Origin: Panulirus ornatus
Taxonomy: Eukaryota > Arthropoda > Malacostraca > Decapoda > Palinuridae
DNA: 64,000 bases
Assembly (NCBI RefSeq): GCF_036320965.1
Contig: NC_092226.1
Coordinates: 17,090,502 to 17,154,501 of the forward strand
Direction of reading: 5' to 3'
Below, piece after piece: positions 18,621-30,700 of the stretch (the first letter of the stretch is position 1; each line of letters opens with the position of its first letter). A program made the translations under genes and the position numbers. Below the pieces are notes generated by a model. The model was not told the DNA's origin, made no database searches, and worked only from the letters and a program-made list of their open reading frames with translations.

Positions 18621-20630
18621 TTGGGTCTGGTGAAGGTGAAGGACTTCGCCTCACCGGTGGAGGCGGCATCACACGTCTCCACCCCGACCCTGGGTGACGT
18701 ATGGCGTCTTCACCGTCTCTTCAAGAACGTGCGGATCCTTGAGGACCTGGTGTCCCAGCCTGTGGAGGAGCCCAAGACCATGACCCTCATCCTGCAGCTC
18801 TTGGTCAGCTTCTTCCTGAGTGTGGCGGTGGTCGTTTACGCCGGCATTTACCTTTGTGCTCAAATGGCACTGGTGAAGCATATGGCATGCTGGGTGATGG
18901 CCTTCTTGGTAAGGAAGGTTAGGGCAACTGTTGCACCTCTCCCAGTCCAGCAGGTGACTAGAGAGGCTGTACAACCGCCCAAGAAACAAAGGCCTGTCCC
19001 ATCACCCAAGGAACGGCAGCCTGTCCCATCACCCAAGGAACGGCAGCCTGTCCCATCACCCAAGGAACGGCAGCCTGACCCATCACCCAAGGAACGGCAG
19101 CCTGACCCATCACCCAAGGTTCCCAAGGAAAGGAAGCCTGTCCCATCACCCAAGGAACAGCAGCCTGTCCCATCACCCAAGGAACGGCAGCCTGACCCAT
19201 CACCCAAGGAACGGCAGCCTGACCCATCACCCAAGGAACGGCAGCCTGACCCATCACCCAAGGAACGGCAGCCTGACCCATCACCCAAGGTTCCCAAGGA
19301 AAGGAAGCCTGTCCCATCACCCAAGGAACAGCGGCCTGTCCCACCCAAGGTTCCCAGGGAAAAGAAGCCTGTCCCATCACCCAAGGAACAGCAGCCTGTC
19401 CCACCCAAGGGTCCCAAGGAACAGCGGCCTGTCCCACCCAAGGGTCCCAAGGAACAGCAGCCTGTCCCACCCAAGGGTCCCAAGGAACAGCGGCCTGTCC
19501 CACCCAAGGTTCCCAGGGAAAAGAAACCTGTCCCATCACCCAAGGAACGGCAGCCTGTCCCACCCAAGGGTCCCAAGGAAAAGAAACCTGTCCCATCAAC
19601 TAGGGTTCCTAAGGAACAGCAGCCTGTCCCATCACGTAAGGAACGGCAGCCTGTCCCACCCAAGGGTCCCAAGGAAAAGAAACCTGTCCCATCAACTAGG
19701 GTTCCTAAGGAACGGCAGCCTGTTCCATCACGTAAGGAACGGCAGCCTGTCCCATCACCTAAGGAACGGCAGCCTGTCCCATCACCTAAGGAACGGCAGC
19801 CTGTCCCATCACGTGAGGAACAGCAGCCTGTCCCATCACGTAAGGAACGGCAGCCTGTCCCATCACCTAAGGAACGGCAGCCTGTCCCACCCAAGGGTCC
19901 CAAGGAAAAGAAGCCTGTCTCATCAACCAGGGTTCCCAAGGAAAAGAAACCTGTCCCATCACCCAAGGAACGTAAGCCTGTCCCATCTCGACAGAGAAGG
20001 TGGACAGAATGGATGGAGGTGCCACTTGCAGAACATGAGTACCTTAAGATCAACGTTCCAGCCATACAGGACTGCCACAAAGTCAACATTACGTTCCCCG
20101 GTGACGATAAGAACTATATAGTGGTAACAGGTGATCGTGAACCAGTCACTCACGCCTGCCTCGACATACAGCAAGAACTCCAGCTGTATCAACCTACTGA
20201 AGTAGACCTTTTCTCTCTGGTGTCCAATGTCAGCTACCGGGACCGTCCCTCCAGATTGTGGCCATCCGGTCATGTACTGGATATGCTGCCTATTGATGAG
20301 AAACTGCATAGCAGGATCATCGGCAGGGGTGGCAAAATAGTCGACGGTATTAGGAAGAAACATTGTGTCGACATCTACGTCCCTAACAAACGAGAAGTGT
20401 ATAAGGAAATACATGTACTCGGATGGGAGCGAGACGTGGACAGGGCAGTGGCTCATATACATAGGCTCATAAGACCCAGAGAAAATCGTCACCAGTACAA
20501 CAACTTACGACGCCCAACAACTACATCCCACAATAGTGACAACCAAGTTGGACGACACAAGTCTGACGATCAATTTCAAAACGAAGCCGAAAGACAGAAG
20601 TCTAAGGGTGAACTTCATGGCGAACCGTGA
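18621..20630 (+). CDS. Membrane-anchored, proline-rich-repeat, vigilin-type KH protein (intronless)
   Basis: The open frame is 669 codons. Residues 1-50 are mixed; about 54-80 (TLILQLLVSFFLSVAVVVYA...) form a likely membrane span, with a second hydrophobic stretch at about 82-97. Residues about 124-460 are PVPSPKERQ-type tandem repeats, very basic and proline-rich. From 465 there is the second half of a KH fold (KVNITFP..., NYIVVTG), without a GXXG loop. A complete type I KH domain follows (about 553-618), with the loop GRGG at 568-571 in SRIIGRGGKIVDGIRKKHCV and a VDIYVP strand. The pattern resembles the last two KH repeats of vigilin, an RNA-binding protein. Residues 619-669 are a polar tail. 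The start is the first Met of the open frame; a longer form from 18453 would need to pass a stop. An ATTAAA at 20830 could serve as a poly(A) signal. Function is inferred as membrane-tethered RNA binding. Confidence 0.7.
   Translation: MGLVKVKDFASPVEAASHVSTPTLGDVWRLHRLFKNVRILEDLVSQPVEEPKTMTLILQLLVSFFLSVAVVVYAGIYLCAQMALVKHMACWVMAFLVRKVRATVAPLPVQQVTREAVQPPKKQRPVPSPKERQPVPSPKERQPVPSPKERQPDPSPKERQPDPSPKVPKERKPVPSPKEQQPVPSPKERQPDPSPKERQPDPSPKERQPDPSPKERQPDPSPKVPKERKPVPSPKEQRPVPPKVPREKKPVPSPKEQQPVPPKGPKEQRPVPPKGPKEQQPVPPKGPKEQRPVPPKVPREKKPVPSPKERQPVPPKGPKEKKPVPSTRVPKEQQPVPSRKERQPVPPKGPKEKKPVPSTRVPKERQPVPSRKERQPVPSPKERQPVPSPKERQPVPSREEQQPVPSRKERQPVPSPKERQPVPPKGPKEKKPVSSTRVPKEKKPVPSPKERKPVPSRQRRWTEWMEVPLAEHEYLKINVPAIQDCHKVNITFPGDDKNYIVVTGDREPVTHACLDIQQELQLYQPTEVDLFSLVSNVSYRDRPSRLWPSGHVLDMLPIDEKLHSRIIGRGGKIVDGIRKKHCVDIYVPNKREVYKEIHVLGWERDVDRAVAHIHRLIRPRENRHQYNNLRRPTTTSHNSDNQVGRHKSDDQFQNEAERQKSKGELHGEP
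18983..19990 (+). repeat. Coding minisatellite in right KH gene copy
   Basis: About 35 in-frame units of 27, 33 and 36 bp are built on cctgtcccatcacccaagga. Blocks such as the PDPSPKERQ variant (19074-19290) and the PVPPKGPKEQ(Q/R) variant (19390-19500) are locally amplified, showing recent unit-by-unit expansion. The array is about 180 bp longer than in the left arm. Confidence 0.9.
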
Positions 20631-21029
20631 AGAGACTGAAGTCTGAGGCTGAGTGAAATGTGAGGATGAGTCTGGCGTGTTTTTCGTTATCTTTTACTTA
20701 TATATATATATTTTTTATTAACCATAAATTTCATGTAAGTTTAATTCCTAATGATGACCTTAAAAGGTGTGTGTGGAGAGAGACAATATTTCTTTATACT
20801 GATGGAACACATTCCACTTTTGAAAGACTATTAAATATCTTTCCTGTTCAGTAACTTTCTCCTTTTCCTCATGTAATGCCTCACAGAGTACATGAGAACT
20901 TCAATATATTGGGACCTCTAGCCTTCTTATCGCCACCATGTCTTAGTGTTCCTTGTGTTGGTGTATGTAAACATTAATAGCACCTGTAATTTTTGCTATT
21001 TTTCGGAGAAACAGATTTTTTGAAAATAT

Positions 21030-21712
21030 AAGTTGAAACACTATTATTTCATGCGTTAGCGAGGTAGCGCAAGGAAACAGACGAAAGAATGGCCCAACCC
21101 ACCCACATACACATGTATGTACATACACGTCCAGACACTTGCTGCCTTCATTCATTCCCGTCGCCACCGCGCCACACATGAAATGATAACTCAGTCACAA
21201 GCTTCTGCAGTTTCTCGCTCGAATCAGCCACCAGCACTGTATCATCACCGAACAACAGCTGACTTACTTCCCAAGCCCTCTCATCCACAACAGACTGCAT
21301 ACTTGCCCCTCTCTCCAAAACTCTTGCATTCACCTCCCTAACAGCCCCATCCATAAACAAATTAAACAACCATAGCGACATCACACACCCCTGCCACAAA
21401 CGACATTCACTGAGAACCAATCACTTTCCTCTCTTGCTACTCCTACACATGCCTTACATCCTCGATTAAAACTTTTCACTGCTTCTAGCAGCTTGCCTCC
21501 CACACCATATATTGCTAGTACCTTCCACAGAGCATCTCTATCAACTCTATCATATGCCATCTCCAGATAAATAAATGTTACATACAAATCCATTTGTTTT
21601 TCTAAGTATTTCTCGCATACATTCTTCAAAGCAAACACCTGACCTACACATCCTCTACCACTTCTGAAACCACACTGCTCTTCCCCAGTCTGATGCTCTA
21701 TACATTTAGGCC
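21030..21712 (-). mobile_element. RTE LINE fragment with internal deletion
   Basis: On the minus strand, RT sequence (21803-21190) includes CGFRSGRGCVGQVFALKNVC, KAYD-like LEMAYDRVDRDALW, and LLFGDDTVLVADSSEKLQ near 21260-21230. Asp-Asp is present, but the usual FADD reads FGDD. After VTEL the sequence jumps straight to the 3' UTR (21180-21060) and the tail cgaggtagcgcaaggaaaca; the C-terminal third of the ORF is deleted. A short deletion also breaks the frame near 21400. It abuts the satellite array on its right. Confidence 0.8.
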
Positions 21713-24700
21713 CCCCCCGCCCCCCTCCCAATTTCTTTTTAAAATTATAATATGACATAATGCAACGCTTCCATTCTTGAAAAAAAAAAATATTGGAAAA
21801 CATCTCCTAATGCTTCCTCTAACAGACAGATGTGCAATAAATGCCAAAAGAATAATGATACAATCTTCATAAATGGTAATTATTAATTACAAACCTTAGT
21901 GAACACCAAAAAATATTTCAATCCCACATAAATGTTTAGGATTGGAAACAGCCTTTATACTTAAGTTTTCAAGGAAATCTATTACCCTTCCAAAAATAGT
22001 GAAACTGACAGGTAATATAGGTTAGGGCATCTTTTCGTCTCCCCCCCCCCCCCACATAAAAAATTCTTTTAAATTGTAACACAAGATAATGAAACATTTC
22101 TGTAACCGAAATCATCTAGGAAAATATCTCATAATTCATTCCCTACCCGACAGACACCCGATAAATACGAAACGAAGAATGACAAAATTTCCCTAATATG
22201 TAATCATACATTGCATGCCTTATAAGCCCGGAAACAACATTTCAACCCTAGATTGTTAATCAGTATTGAAAATAGTCCTTATACTGAGGTTTTCAAGAAA
22301 ATCTATTTTTCGTCGAAAAATACCAAAATTTACAGGTAATAGTTCAGGGTATTTTTTAGCCCAAAAATATTTTTCTTTTGAAACTGTACCATACCTTAAT
22401 ATAAGGCTTCTATACTTGAAAAAATCTTGGAAAATACCTTATAATGCTTCCTGTAGCCAACACATACCCAATAAATTAGTTCAAACGTATTCAAAATCTT
22501 AAAAGATAATCATTAATTACAGGCCTTAATGATAACCAAAAAATATTTCAACCCCAGATTCGTATTTACTATTTAAAATAGTCCTTGTACTGAACTTATA
22601 AAGGATATCTATTACTCTCCCAAAACATTTCAAATTACAGGTAACAGTTTAGGGTATTTTTTGGCCCAAAAATCTTTTTCTCTTGAAACTTTATCACAAC
22701 ACTAAGAAAAACTTCTATGCTTTATACAAACTTGGAAAATATTACACAATGCTTTCCCTAGGCGAGATATAATAAATAAACAAGAAAAAAATAATTACAT
22801 AATCTTCTAAAAAGATAATCATTAATTACAGGCCATGAAACTCCCAAACAATATTTCAACCCAAAATTGGTATTTAGCACTTAAAATAGTCCTTATACTG
22901 AAATTGTCAAGGAAATCTATTACAGGTAAAAAGTTCAGAGTATATTTTAACCCATAAAACCTTATTCATTTGAAATTGGAATATGACACAATACAATGCT
23001 TCCATTCTTGAAATAATATTAGAAGACATCTAATGCTTCCCTTAACAGAGAGATACGAAATAAATGCCAAAACAATAGAGGTTCAATCTTCAAAAAAGGT
23101 AATCAATAATTAAAAACCTTACTGAAAAAGAAAAAAATTTCAATCCTACAAAAGTGTTTAGGATTGGAAACAGCCTTTATACTTAAGTTTTCTAAGAAAT
23201 CTAGTGGAAATTGAAGGTAATATATGTCAGGTCATCTTTTAACCCCCCCCCCCCCCTCCCACTCAAATAAAAAAGAAAAACTTTTACAATTGTAATACAA
23301 CATAAGGAAACATTTCTGTAACCGAAATCATCTAGGAAAATATCTCATAATTCATTCCATAACCGACAGACGCCCGATAAATACCAAACGAAGAATGACA
23401 AAGTTTCCCTAATATGTAATCATACATTGCATGCCTTATAAGCCCGGAAACAACATTTCAACCCTAGATTGTTAATCAGTATTGAAAATAGTCCTTATAC
23501 TGAGGTTTTCAAGAAAATCTATTTTTCGTCGAAAAATACCAAAATTTACAGGTAATAGTTCAGGGTATTTTTTAGCCCAAAAATCTTTTTCTTCAGAAAC
23601 TGTACCATACCTTAATATAAGGCTTCTATACTTGAAAAAATCTTGGAAAATACCTTATAATGCTTCCTGTAGCCAACAGATACCAAATAATTAGTTCAAA
23701 CGTATTCAAAATCTTAAAAGATAATCATTAATTACAGGCCTTAATGATAACCAAACAATATTTCAACCCCAGATTCGTATTTACCATTTAAAATAGTCCT
23801 TGTACTGAACTTATAAAGGATATCTATTACCCTCCCAAAACACTACAAATTACAGGTAACAGTTTACGGTATTTTTTGGACCAAAATTTTTTTCTTTTGA
23901 AACGTTATTATAACACCAACAAACACTTCTATGCTTTATATAATGTTGGAAAATATTACACAGGGGTTTCCCTAGGCGACATTTAACAAATACACAATAA
24001 AAAAAATAATTAGTCTTCTAAAAAGATAATCATTAATTACAGGCCATAAAACTCCCAAACAATATTTCAACCCAAAATTTGTATTTAGCACTTAAAATAG
24101 TCCTTATACTGAAATTCTTAAGGAAATCTATTACCCTTTCAAAAATAATAAAAATTACAGGTAAAAGTTCGAGATAAATTTTAACCCAAAAAATTTATTC
24201 ATCTGAAATTGGAATGTGACACAATACAATGCTTCCATTCTTGAAATAATATTAGAAATCATCTCTTAATGCTTCCCTTCAAAGATAGATACGCAATAAA
24301 TGCCAAAACAATAATGATACAATTTTCATAAAAGGTAATCATTAATTACAAATCTTACTGAACACTAAACAATATTTCAATCCCACATAAGTGTTTAGGA
24401 TTGGAAACAGCCTTTATACTTAAGTTTTCAGGGAAATCTATTACCCTTCCAAAAATAGTGAAAATGACAGGTAATATAGGTTAGGGCATCTTTTCGTCTC
24501 CCCCCCCCCACATAAAAAATTCTTTTAAATTGTAATATAACATAATGAACATTTCTGTAACCGAAATCATCTAGGAAAATATCTCATAATTCATTCCCTA
24601 ACCGACAGACGCCCGATAAATACGAAACGAAGAATGACAAAATTTCCCTAATATGTAATCATACATTGCATGCCTTATAAGCCCGGAAACAACATTTCAA

Positions 24701-27700
24701 CCCTAGATTGTTAATCAGTATTGAAAATAGTCCTTATACTGAGGTTTTCAAGAAAATCTATTTTTCGTCGAAAAATACCAAAATTTACAGGTAATACTTC
24801 AGGGTATTTTTTAGCCCAAAAATCTTTTTCTTTTGAAACTGTACCATACCTTAATATAAGGCTTCTATACTTGAAAAAATCTTGGAAAATACCTTATAAT
24901 GCTTCCTGTAGCCAACACATACCCAATAAATTAGTTCAAACGTATTCAAAATCTTAAAAGATAATCATTAATTACAGGCCTTAATGATAACCAAACAATA
25001 TTTCAATCCCAGATTCGTATTTACCATTTAAAATAGTCCTTGTACTGAACTTATATAGGATATCTATTACCTTCCCAAAACACTACAAATTACAGATAAT
25101 AGTTTAGGGTATTTTTTGGCCCAAAATATTTTTCTTTTCAAACGTTATTATAACACTAAGAAACACTCTATGCTTTATATAATCTCGTAAAATATTACAC
25201 AATGCTTTCCCTAGGCGAGATATAACAAATGAACCAGAAAAAAATAATTACATAATCTTCTAAAAAGATAATCATTAATTACAGACCATAAAACTCCCAA
25301 ACAATATTTCAACCCAAAATTGGTATTTAGCACTTAAAATAGTCCTTATACTGAAATTGTCAAGGAAATCTATTACCCTTTCAAAAATACTAAAATTTAC
25401 AGGTATAAAGTTCAGGGGAAATTTTAATCCAAAAAAAATTAATTTGAAATTGCAATATGACACAATACAATGCTTCCATTCTTGAAATAATGTTAGAAAA
25501 CATCTCTTAATGCTTCCTTTCAAAGATAGATACGCAATAAATGCCAAAACAATAATGCAACAATCTTCCTCAATGGTGATCATTAATTACAAACTTTACT
25601 GAACACTAAACAATATTTCAATCCTACATAAGTGTTTAGGATTGGAAACAGCATTTATACTTAAGTTTTCAAGGAAATCTATTACCCTTCCATAAATAGT
25701 GAAAATGACAGGTAATATAGGTTAGGGCATCTTTTCGTCTCCCCCCCCCCCCCCCACAATAAAAAATTCTTTTAGATTGTAATATAACATAATGAAATAT
25801 TTCTGTAACCGAAATCATCTAGGAAAATATCTCATAATTCATTCCCTAACCGACAGACACCCGATAAATACGAAACGAAGAATGACAAAATTTCCCTAAT
25901 ATGTAATCATACATTGCATGCCTTATAAGCCCGGAAACAACATTTCAACCCTAGATTGTTAATCAGTATTGAAAATAGTCCTTATACTGAGGTTTTCAAG
26001 AAAATCTATTTTTCGTCGAAAAATACCAAAATTTACAGGTAATAGTTCAGGGTATTTTTTTAGCCCAAAAATCTTTTTCTTTTGAAACTCTACCATACCT
26101 TAATATAAGGCTTCTATACTTGAAAAAATCTTGGAAAATACCTTATAATGCTTCCTGTAGCCAACAGATACCCAATAAATTAATTCCAACGTATTCAAAA
26201 TCTTAAAAGATAATCATTAATTACAGGACTTAATGGTAACCAAACAATATTTCAACCCCAGATTCGTATTTACCATTTAAAATAGTCCTTGTACTGAACT
26301 TATAAACGATATCTATTACCTTCCCAAAACACTATAAATTACAGGTAACAGTTTAGGGTATTTTTTTGCCAAAAATATTTTTCTTTTGAAACGTTGTTAT
26401 AACACTAAGAAACACTCTAAGCTTTATATAATCTTGGAAAATATTACACAGGGCTTTCCCTAGGCGAGATATAACAAATGAACAACAAAAAAATAATTAC
26501 ATAATCTTCTAAAAAGATAATCATTAATTACAGGCCATTAAAACTCACAAACAATATCTCAACCCAAAATTGATATTTAGCACTTAAAATAGTCCTTATA
26601 CTGAAATTGTCAAGGAAATCTATTACCCTTTCAAAAATACTAAAATTTACAGGTATAAAGTTCAGGGGAAATTTTAATCCAAAAAACTTAATTTGAAATT
26701 GCAATATGACACAATACAATGCTTCCATTCTTGAAATAATATTAGAAAACATCTCTTAATTCTTCTTTTCAAAGATAGATACGCAATAAATGCCAAAAAA
26801 ATAATGAAACAATCTTCATCAATGGTGATCATTAATTACAAACTTTACTGAACACTAAACAATATTTCAATTCTACATAAGTGTTTAGGATTGGAAACAG
26901 CCTTTATACTTAAGTTTTCAAGGAAATCTATTACCCTTACAAAAATAGTGAAAATGACAGTTAATATAGGTTAGGGCATCTTTTCGTCTCCCCCCCCCCC
27001 CCCACATAAAAAATTCTTTTAAATTGTAATATAACATAATGAAACATTTCTGTAACCGAAATCATCTAGGAAAATATCTCATAATTCATTCCCTAACCGA
27101 CAGACGCCCGATAAATACGAAACGAAGAATGACAAAATTTCCCTAATATGTAATTATACATTGCATGTCTTATAAGCCCGAAAACAACATTTCAACCCTA
27201 GATTGTTATTCAGTATTGAAAATAGTCCTTATACTGAGGTTTTCAAGAAAATCTATTTTTCGTCGAAAAATACCAAAATTTACAGGTAATAGTTCAGGGT
27301 ATTTTTTAGCCCAAAAATCTTTTTCTTTTGAAACTGTACCATACCTTAATATAAGGCTTCTATACTTGAAAAAATCTTGGAAAATACCTTATAATGCTTC
27401 CTGTAGCCAACACATACCCAATAAATTAGTTCAAACGTATTCAAAATCTTAAAAGATAATCATTAATTACAGGCCTTAATGATAACCAAACAATATTTCA
27501 ACCCCACATTCGTATTTACCATTTAAAATAGTCCTTGTACTGAACTTATAAAGGATATCTATTACCTTCCCAAAACACTACAAATTACAGGTAACAGTTT
27601 AGTGTATTTTTTGGCCCACACTATTTTTCTTTTTAAACGTTATTATAACACTAAGAAACACTCTATGCTTTATATAATCTTGGAAAATATTACACAGGGT

Positions 27701-30700
27701 TTCCCTAGGCGAGAAATAACAAATGAACAAGAAAAAAATAATTATATAATCTTCTAAAAAGATAATCATTAATTACAGGCTATAAAATTCCCCAAACAAT
27801 ATTTCAACCCAAAATTGATATTTAGCACTTAAAATAGTCCTTATACTGAAATTGTCAAGGAAATCTATTACCCTTTCAAAAATACTAAAATTTACAGGTA
27901 TAAAGTTAAGGGTAAATTTTAATCCAAAAAACTTAATTTGAAATTGCAATATGACACAATACAATGCTTCCATTCTTGAAATAATATTAGAAAACATCTC
28001 TTAATGCTTCCTTTCAAAGATAGATACGCAATAAATGCCAAAACAATAATGAAACAATCTTCATCAATGATGATCATTAATTACAAACTTTACTGAACAC
28101 TAAACAATATTTCAATCTACATAAGTGTTTAGGATTGGAAACAGCCTTTATACTTAAGTTTTCAAGGAAATCTATTACCCTTACAAAAATAGTGAAAATG
28201 ACAGTTAATATAGGTTAGGGCATCTTTTCGTCTCCCCCCCCCCCCCCCACATAAAAAATTCTTTTAAATTGTAATATAACATAATGAAACATTTCTGTAA
28301 CCGAAATCATCTAGGAAAATATCTCATAATTCATTCCCTAACCGACAGACGCCCGATAAATACGAAACGAAGAATGACAAAATTTCCCTAATATGTAATT
28401 ATACATTGCATGTCTTATAAGCCCGAAAACAACATTTCAACCGTAGATTGTTATTCAGTATTGAAAATAGTCCTTATACTGAGGTTTTCAAGAAAATCTA
28501 TTTTTCGTCGAAAAATACCAAAATTTACAGGTAATAGTTCAGGGTATTTTTTGGCCGAAAAAACTTTTTCTTTTGAAACTGTACCAAACCTTAATATATG
28601 GCTTCTATACTTGAAAAAATCTTGGAAAATACCTTATAATGCTTCCTGTAGTCAACACATACCCAATAAATTACTTCAAACGTATTCAAAATCTTAAAAG
28701 ATAATCATTAATTACAGGCCTTAATGATAATCAAACAATATTTCAACCCCACATTCGTATTTACAATTTAAAATAGTTCTTGTACTGAACTTATAAACTA
28801 TATTTATTACCTTCCCAAAACACTACAAATTACAGGTAACAGTTTAGGGTATTTTTTGGCCCAAAATATTTCTCTTTTGAAACGTTATTATAACACTAAG
28901 AAACACTCTATGCTTTATATAATCTTGGAAAATATTACACAGGGCTTTCCCTAGGCGAGATATAACAAATGAACAAAAAACAAATAATTACATAATCTTC
29001 TAAAAACATAGTCATTAATTACAGGCCATAAAACTCCCAAACAATATTTCAACCCAAAATTGGTATTTAGCACTTAAAATAGTCCTTATACTGAAATTGT
29101 CAAAGAAATCTATTACTCTTTCAAAAATACTAAAATTTACAGGTATAAAGTTCAGGGGAAATTTTAATACAAAAAACTTAATTTGAAATTGTAATATGAC
29201 AAAATACAATGCTTCTATTCTTGAAATAATATTAGAAAACATCTCTCAATGCTTCCTTTCGAAGATACATACGCAATAAATGCCAAAACAATAATGATAC
29301 AATCTTCATCAATGGTGATCATTAATTACAAACTTTACTGAACACTAAACAATATTTCAATCCCACATAAGTGTTTAGGATTGGAAACAGCCTTTATACT
29401 TAAGTTTTCAAGGAAATCTATTACCCTTCCAAAAATAGTGAAACTGACAGTTAATATAGGTTAGGGCATCTTTTCGTCTCCTCCCCCCACCCATAAAAAA
29501 TTCTTTTAAATTGTAATATAACATAATGAAACATTTCTGTAACCGAAATCATCTAGGAAAATATCTCATAATTCATTCCCTACCCGACAGACGCCCGATA
29601 AATACGAAACGAAGAATGACAAAATTTCCCTAATATGTAATCATACATTGCATGTCTTATAAGCCCGGACACAACATTTCAACCCTAGATTGTTAATCAG
29701 TATTGAAAATAGTCCTTATACTGAGGTTTTCAAGAAAATCTATTTTTCGTCGAAAAATACCAAAATTTACAGGTAATAGTTCAGGGTATTTTTTAGCCCA
29801 AAAAACTTTTTCTTTTGAAACTGTACCATACCTTAATATAAGGCTTCTATACTTGAAAAAATCTTGGAAAATACCTTATAATGCTTCCTGTAGCCAACAC
29901 ATACCCAATAAATTAGTTCAAACGTATTCAAAATCTTAAAAGATAATCATTAATTACAGGTCTTAATGATAACCAAAAAATATTTCAACCCCAGATTCGT
30001 ATTTACCATTTAAAATAGTCCTTGTACTGAACTTATAAAGGATATCTATTACTCTCCCAAAACATTTCAAATTACAGGTAACAGTTTAGGGTATTTTTTG
30101 GCCCAAAAATCTTTTTCTCTTGAAACTTTATCACAACACTAAGAAAAACTTCTATGCTTTATACAAACTTGGAAAATATTACACAATGCTTTCCCTAGGC
30201 GAGATATAATAAATAAACAAGAAAAAAATAATTACATAATCTTCTAAAAAGATAATCATTAATTACAGGCCATGAAACTCCCAAACAATATTTCAACCCA
30301 AAATTGGTATTTAGCACTTAAAATAGTCCTTATACTGAAATTGTCAAGGAAATCTATTACAGGTAAAAAGTTCAGAGTATATTTTAACCCATAAAACCTT
30401 ATTCATTTGAAATTGGAATATGACACAATACAATGCTTCCATTCTTGAAATAATATTAGAAGACATCTAATGCTTCCCTTAACAGAGAGATACGAAATAA
30501 ATGCCAAAACAATAGAGGTTCAATCTTCAAAAAAGGTAATCAATAATTAAAAACCTTACTGAAAAAGAAAAAAATTTCAATCCTACAAAAGTGTTTAGGA
30601 TTGGAAACAGCCTTTATACTTAAGTTTTCTAAGAAATCTATTACCCTTCAAAAATAGTGAAAATGACAGGTAATATAGGTTAGGGCATCTTTTCGTCTCC

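Larger units (their letters stand above)
16259..20980 (-). repeat. Right arm of the large imperfect palindrome (4.7 kb)
   Basis: This is the mirror image of 9095-13637. From inside out it holds RTE sequence reading minus (16259-18126), the KH gene upstream region, the intact KH gene reading plus, and the 3' flank. At 18060-18126 the RTE/host boundary is identical in position to the left arm (gcctttaaaattatgaata), so the LINE was already there before the inverted duplication. The arms are separated by 2.6 kb (13638-16258). Confidence 0.93.
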
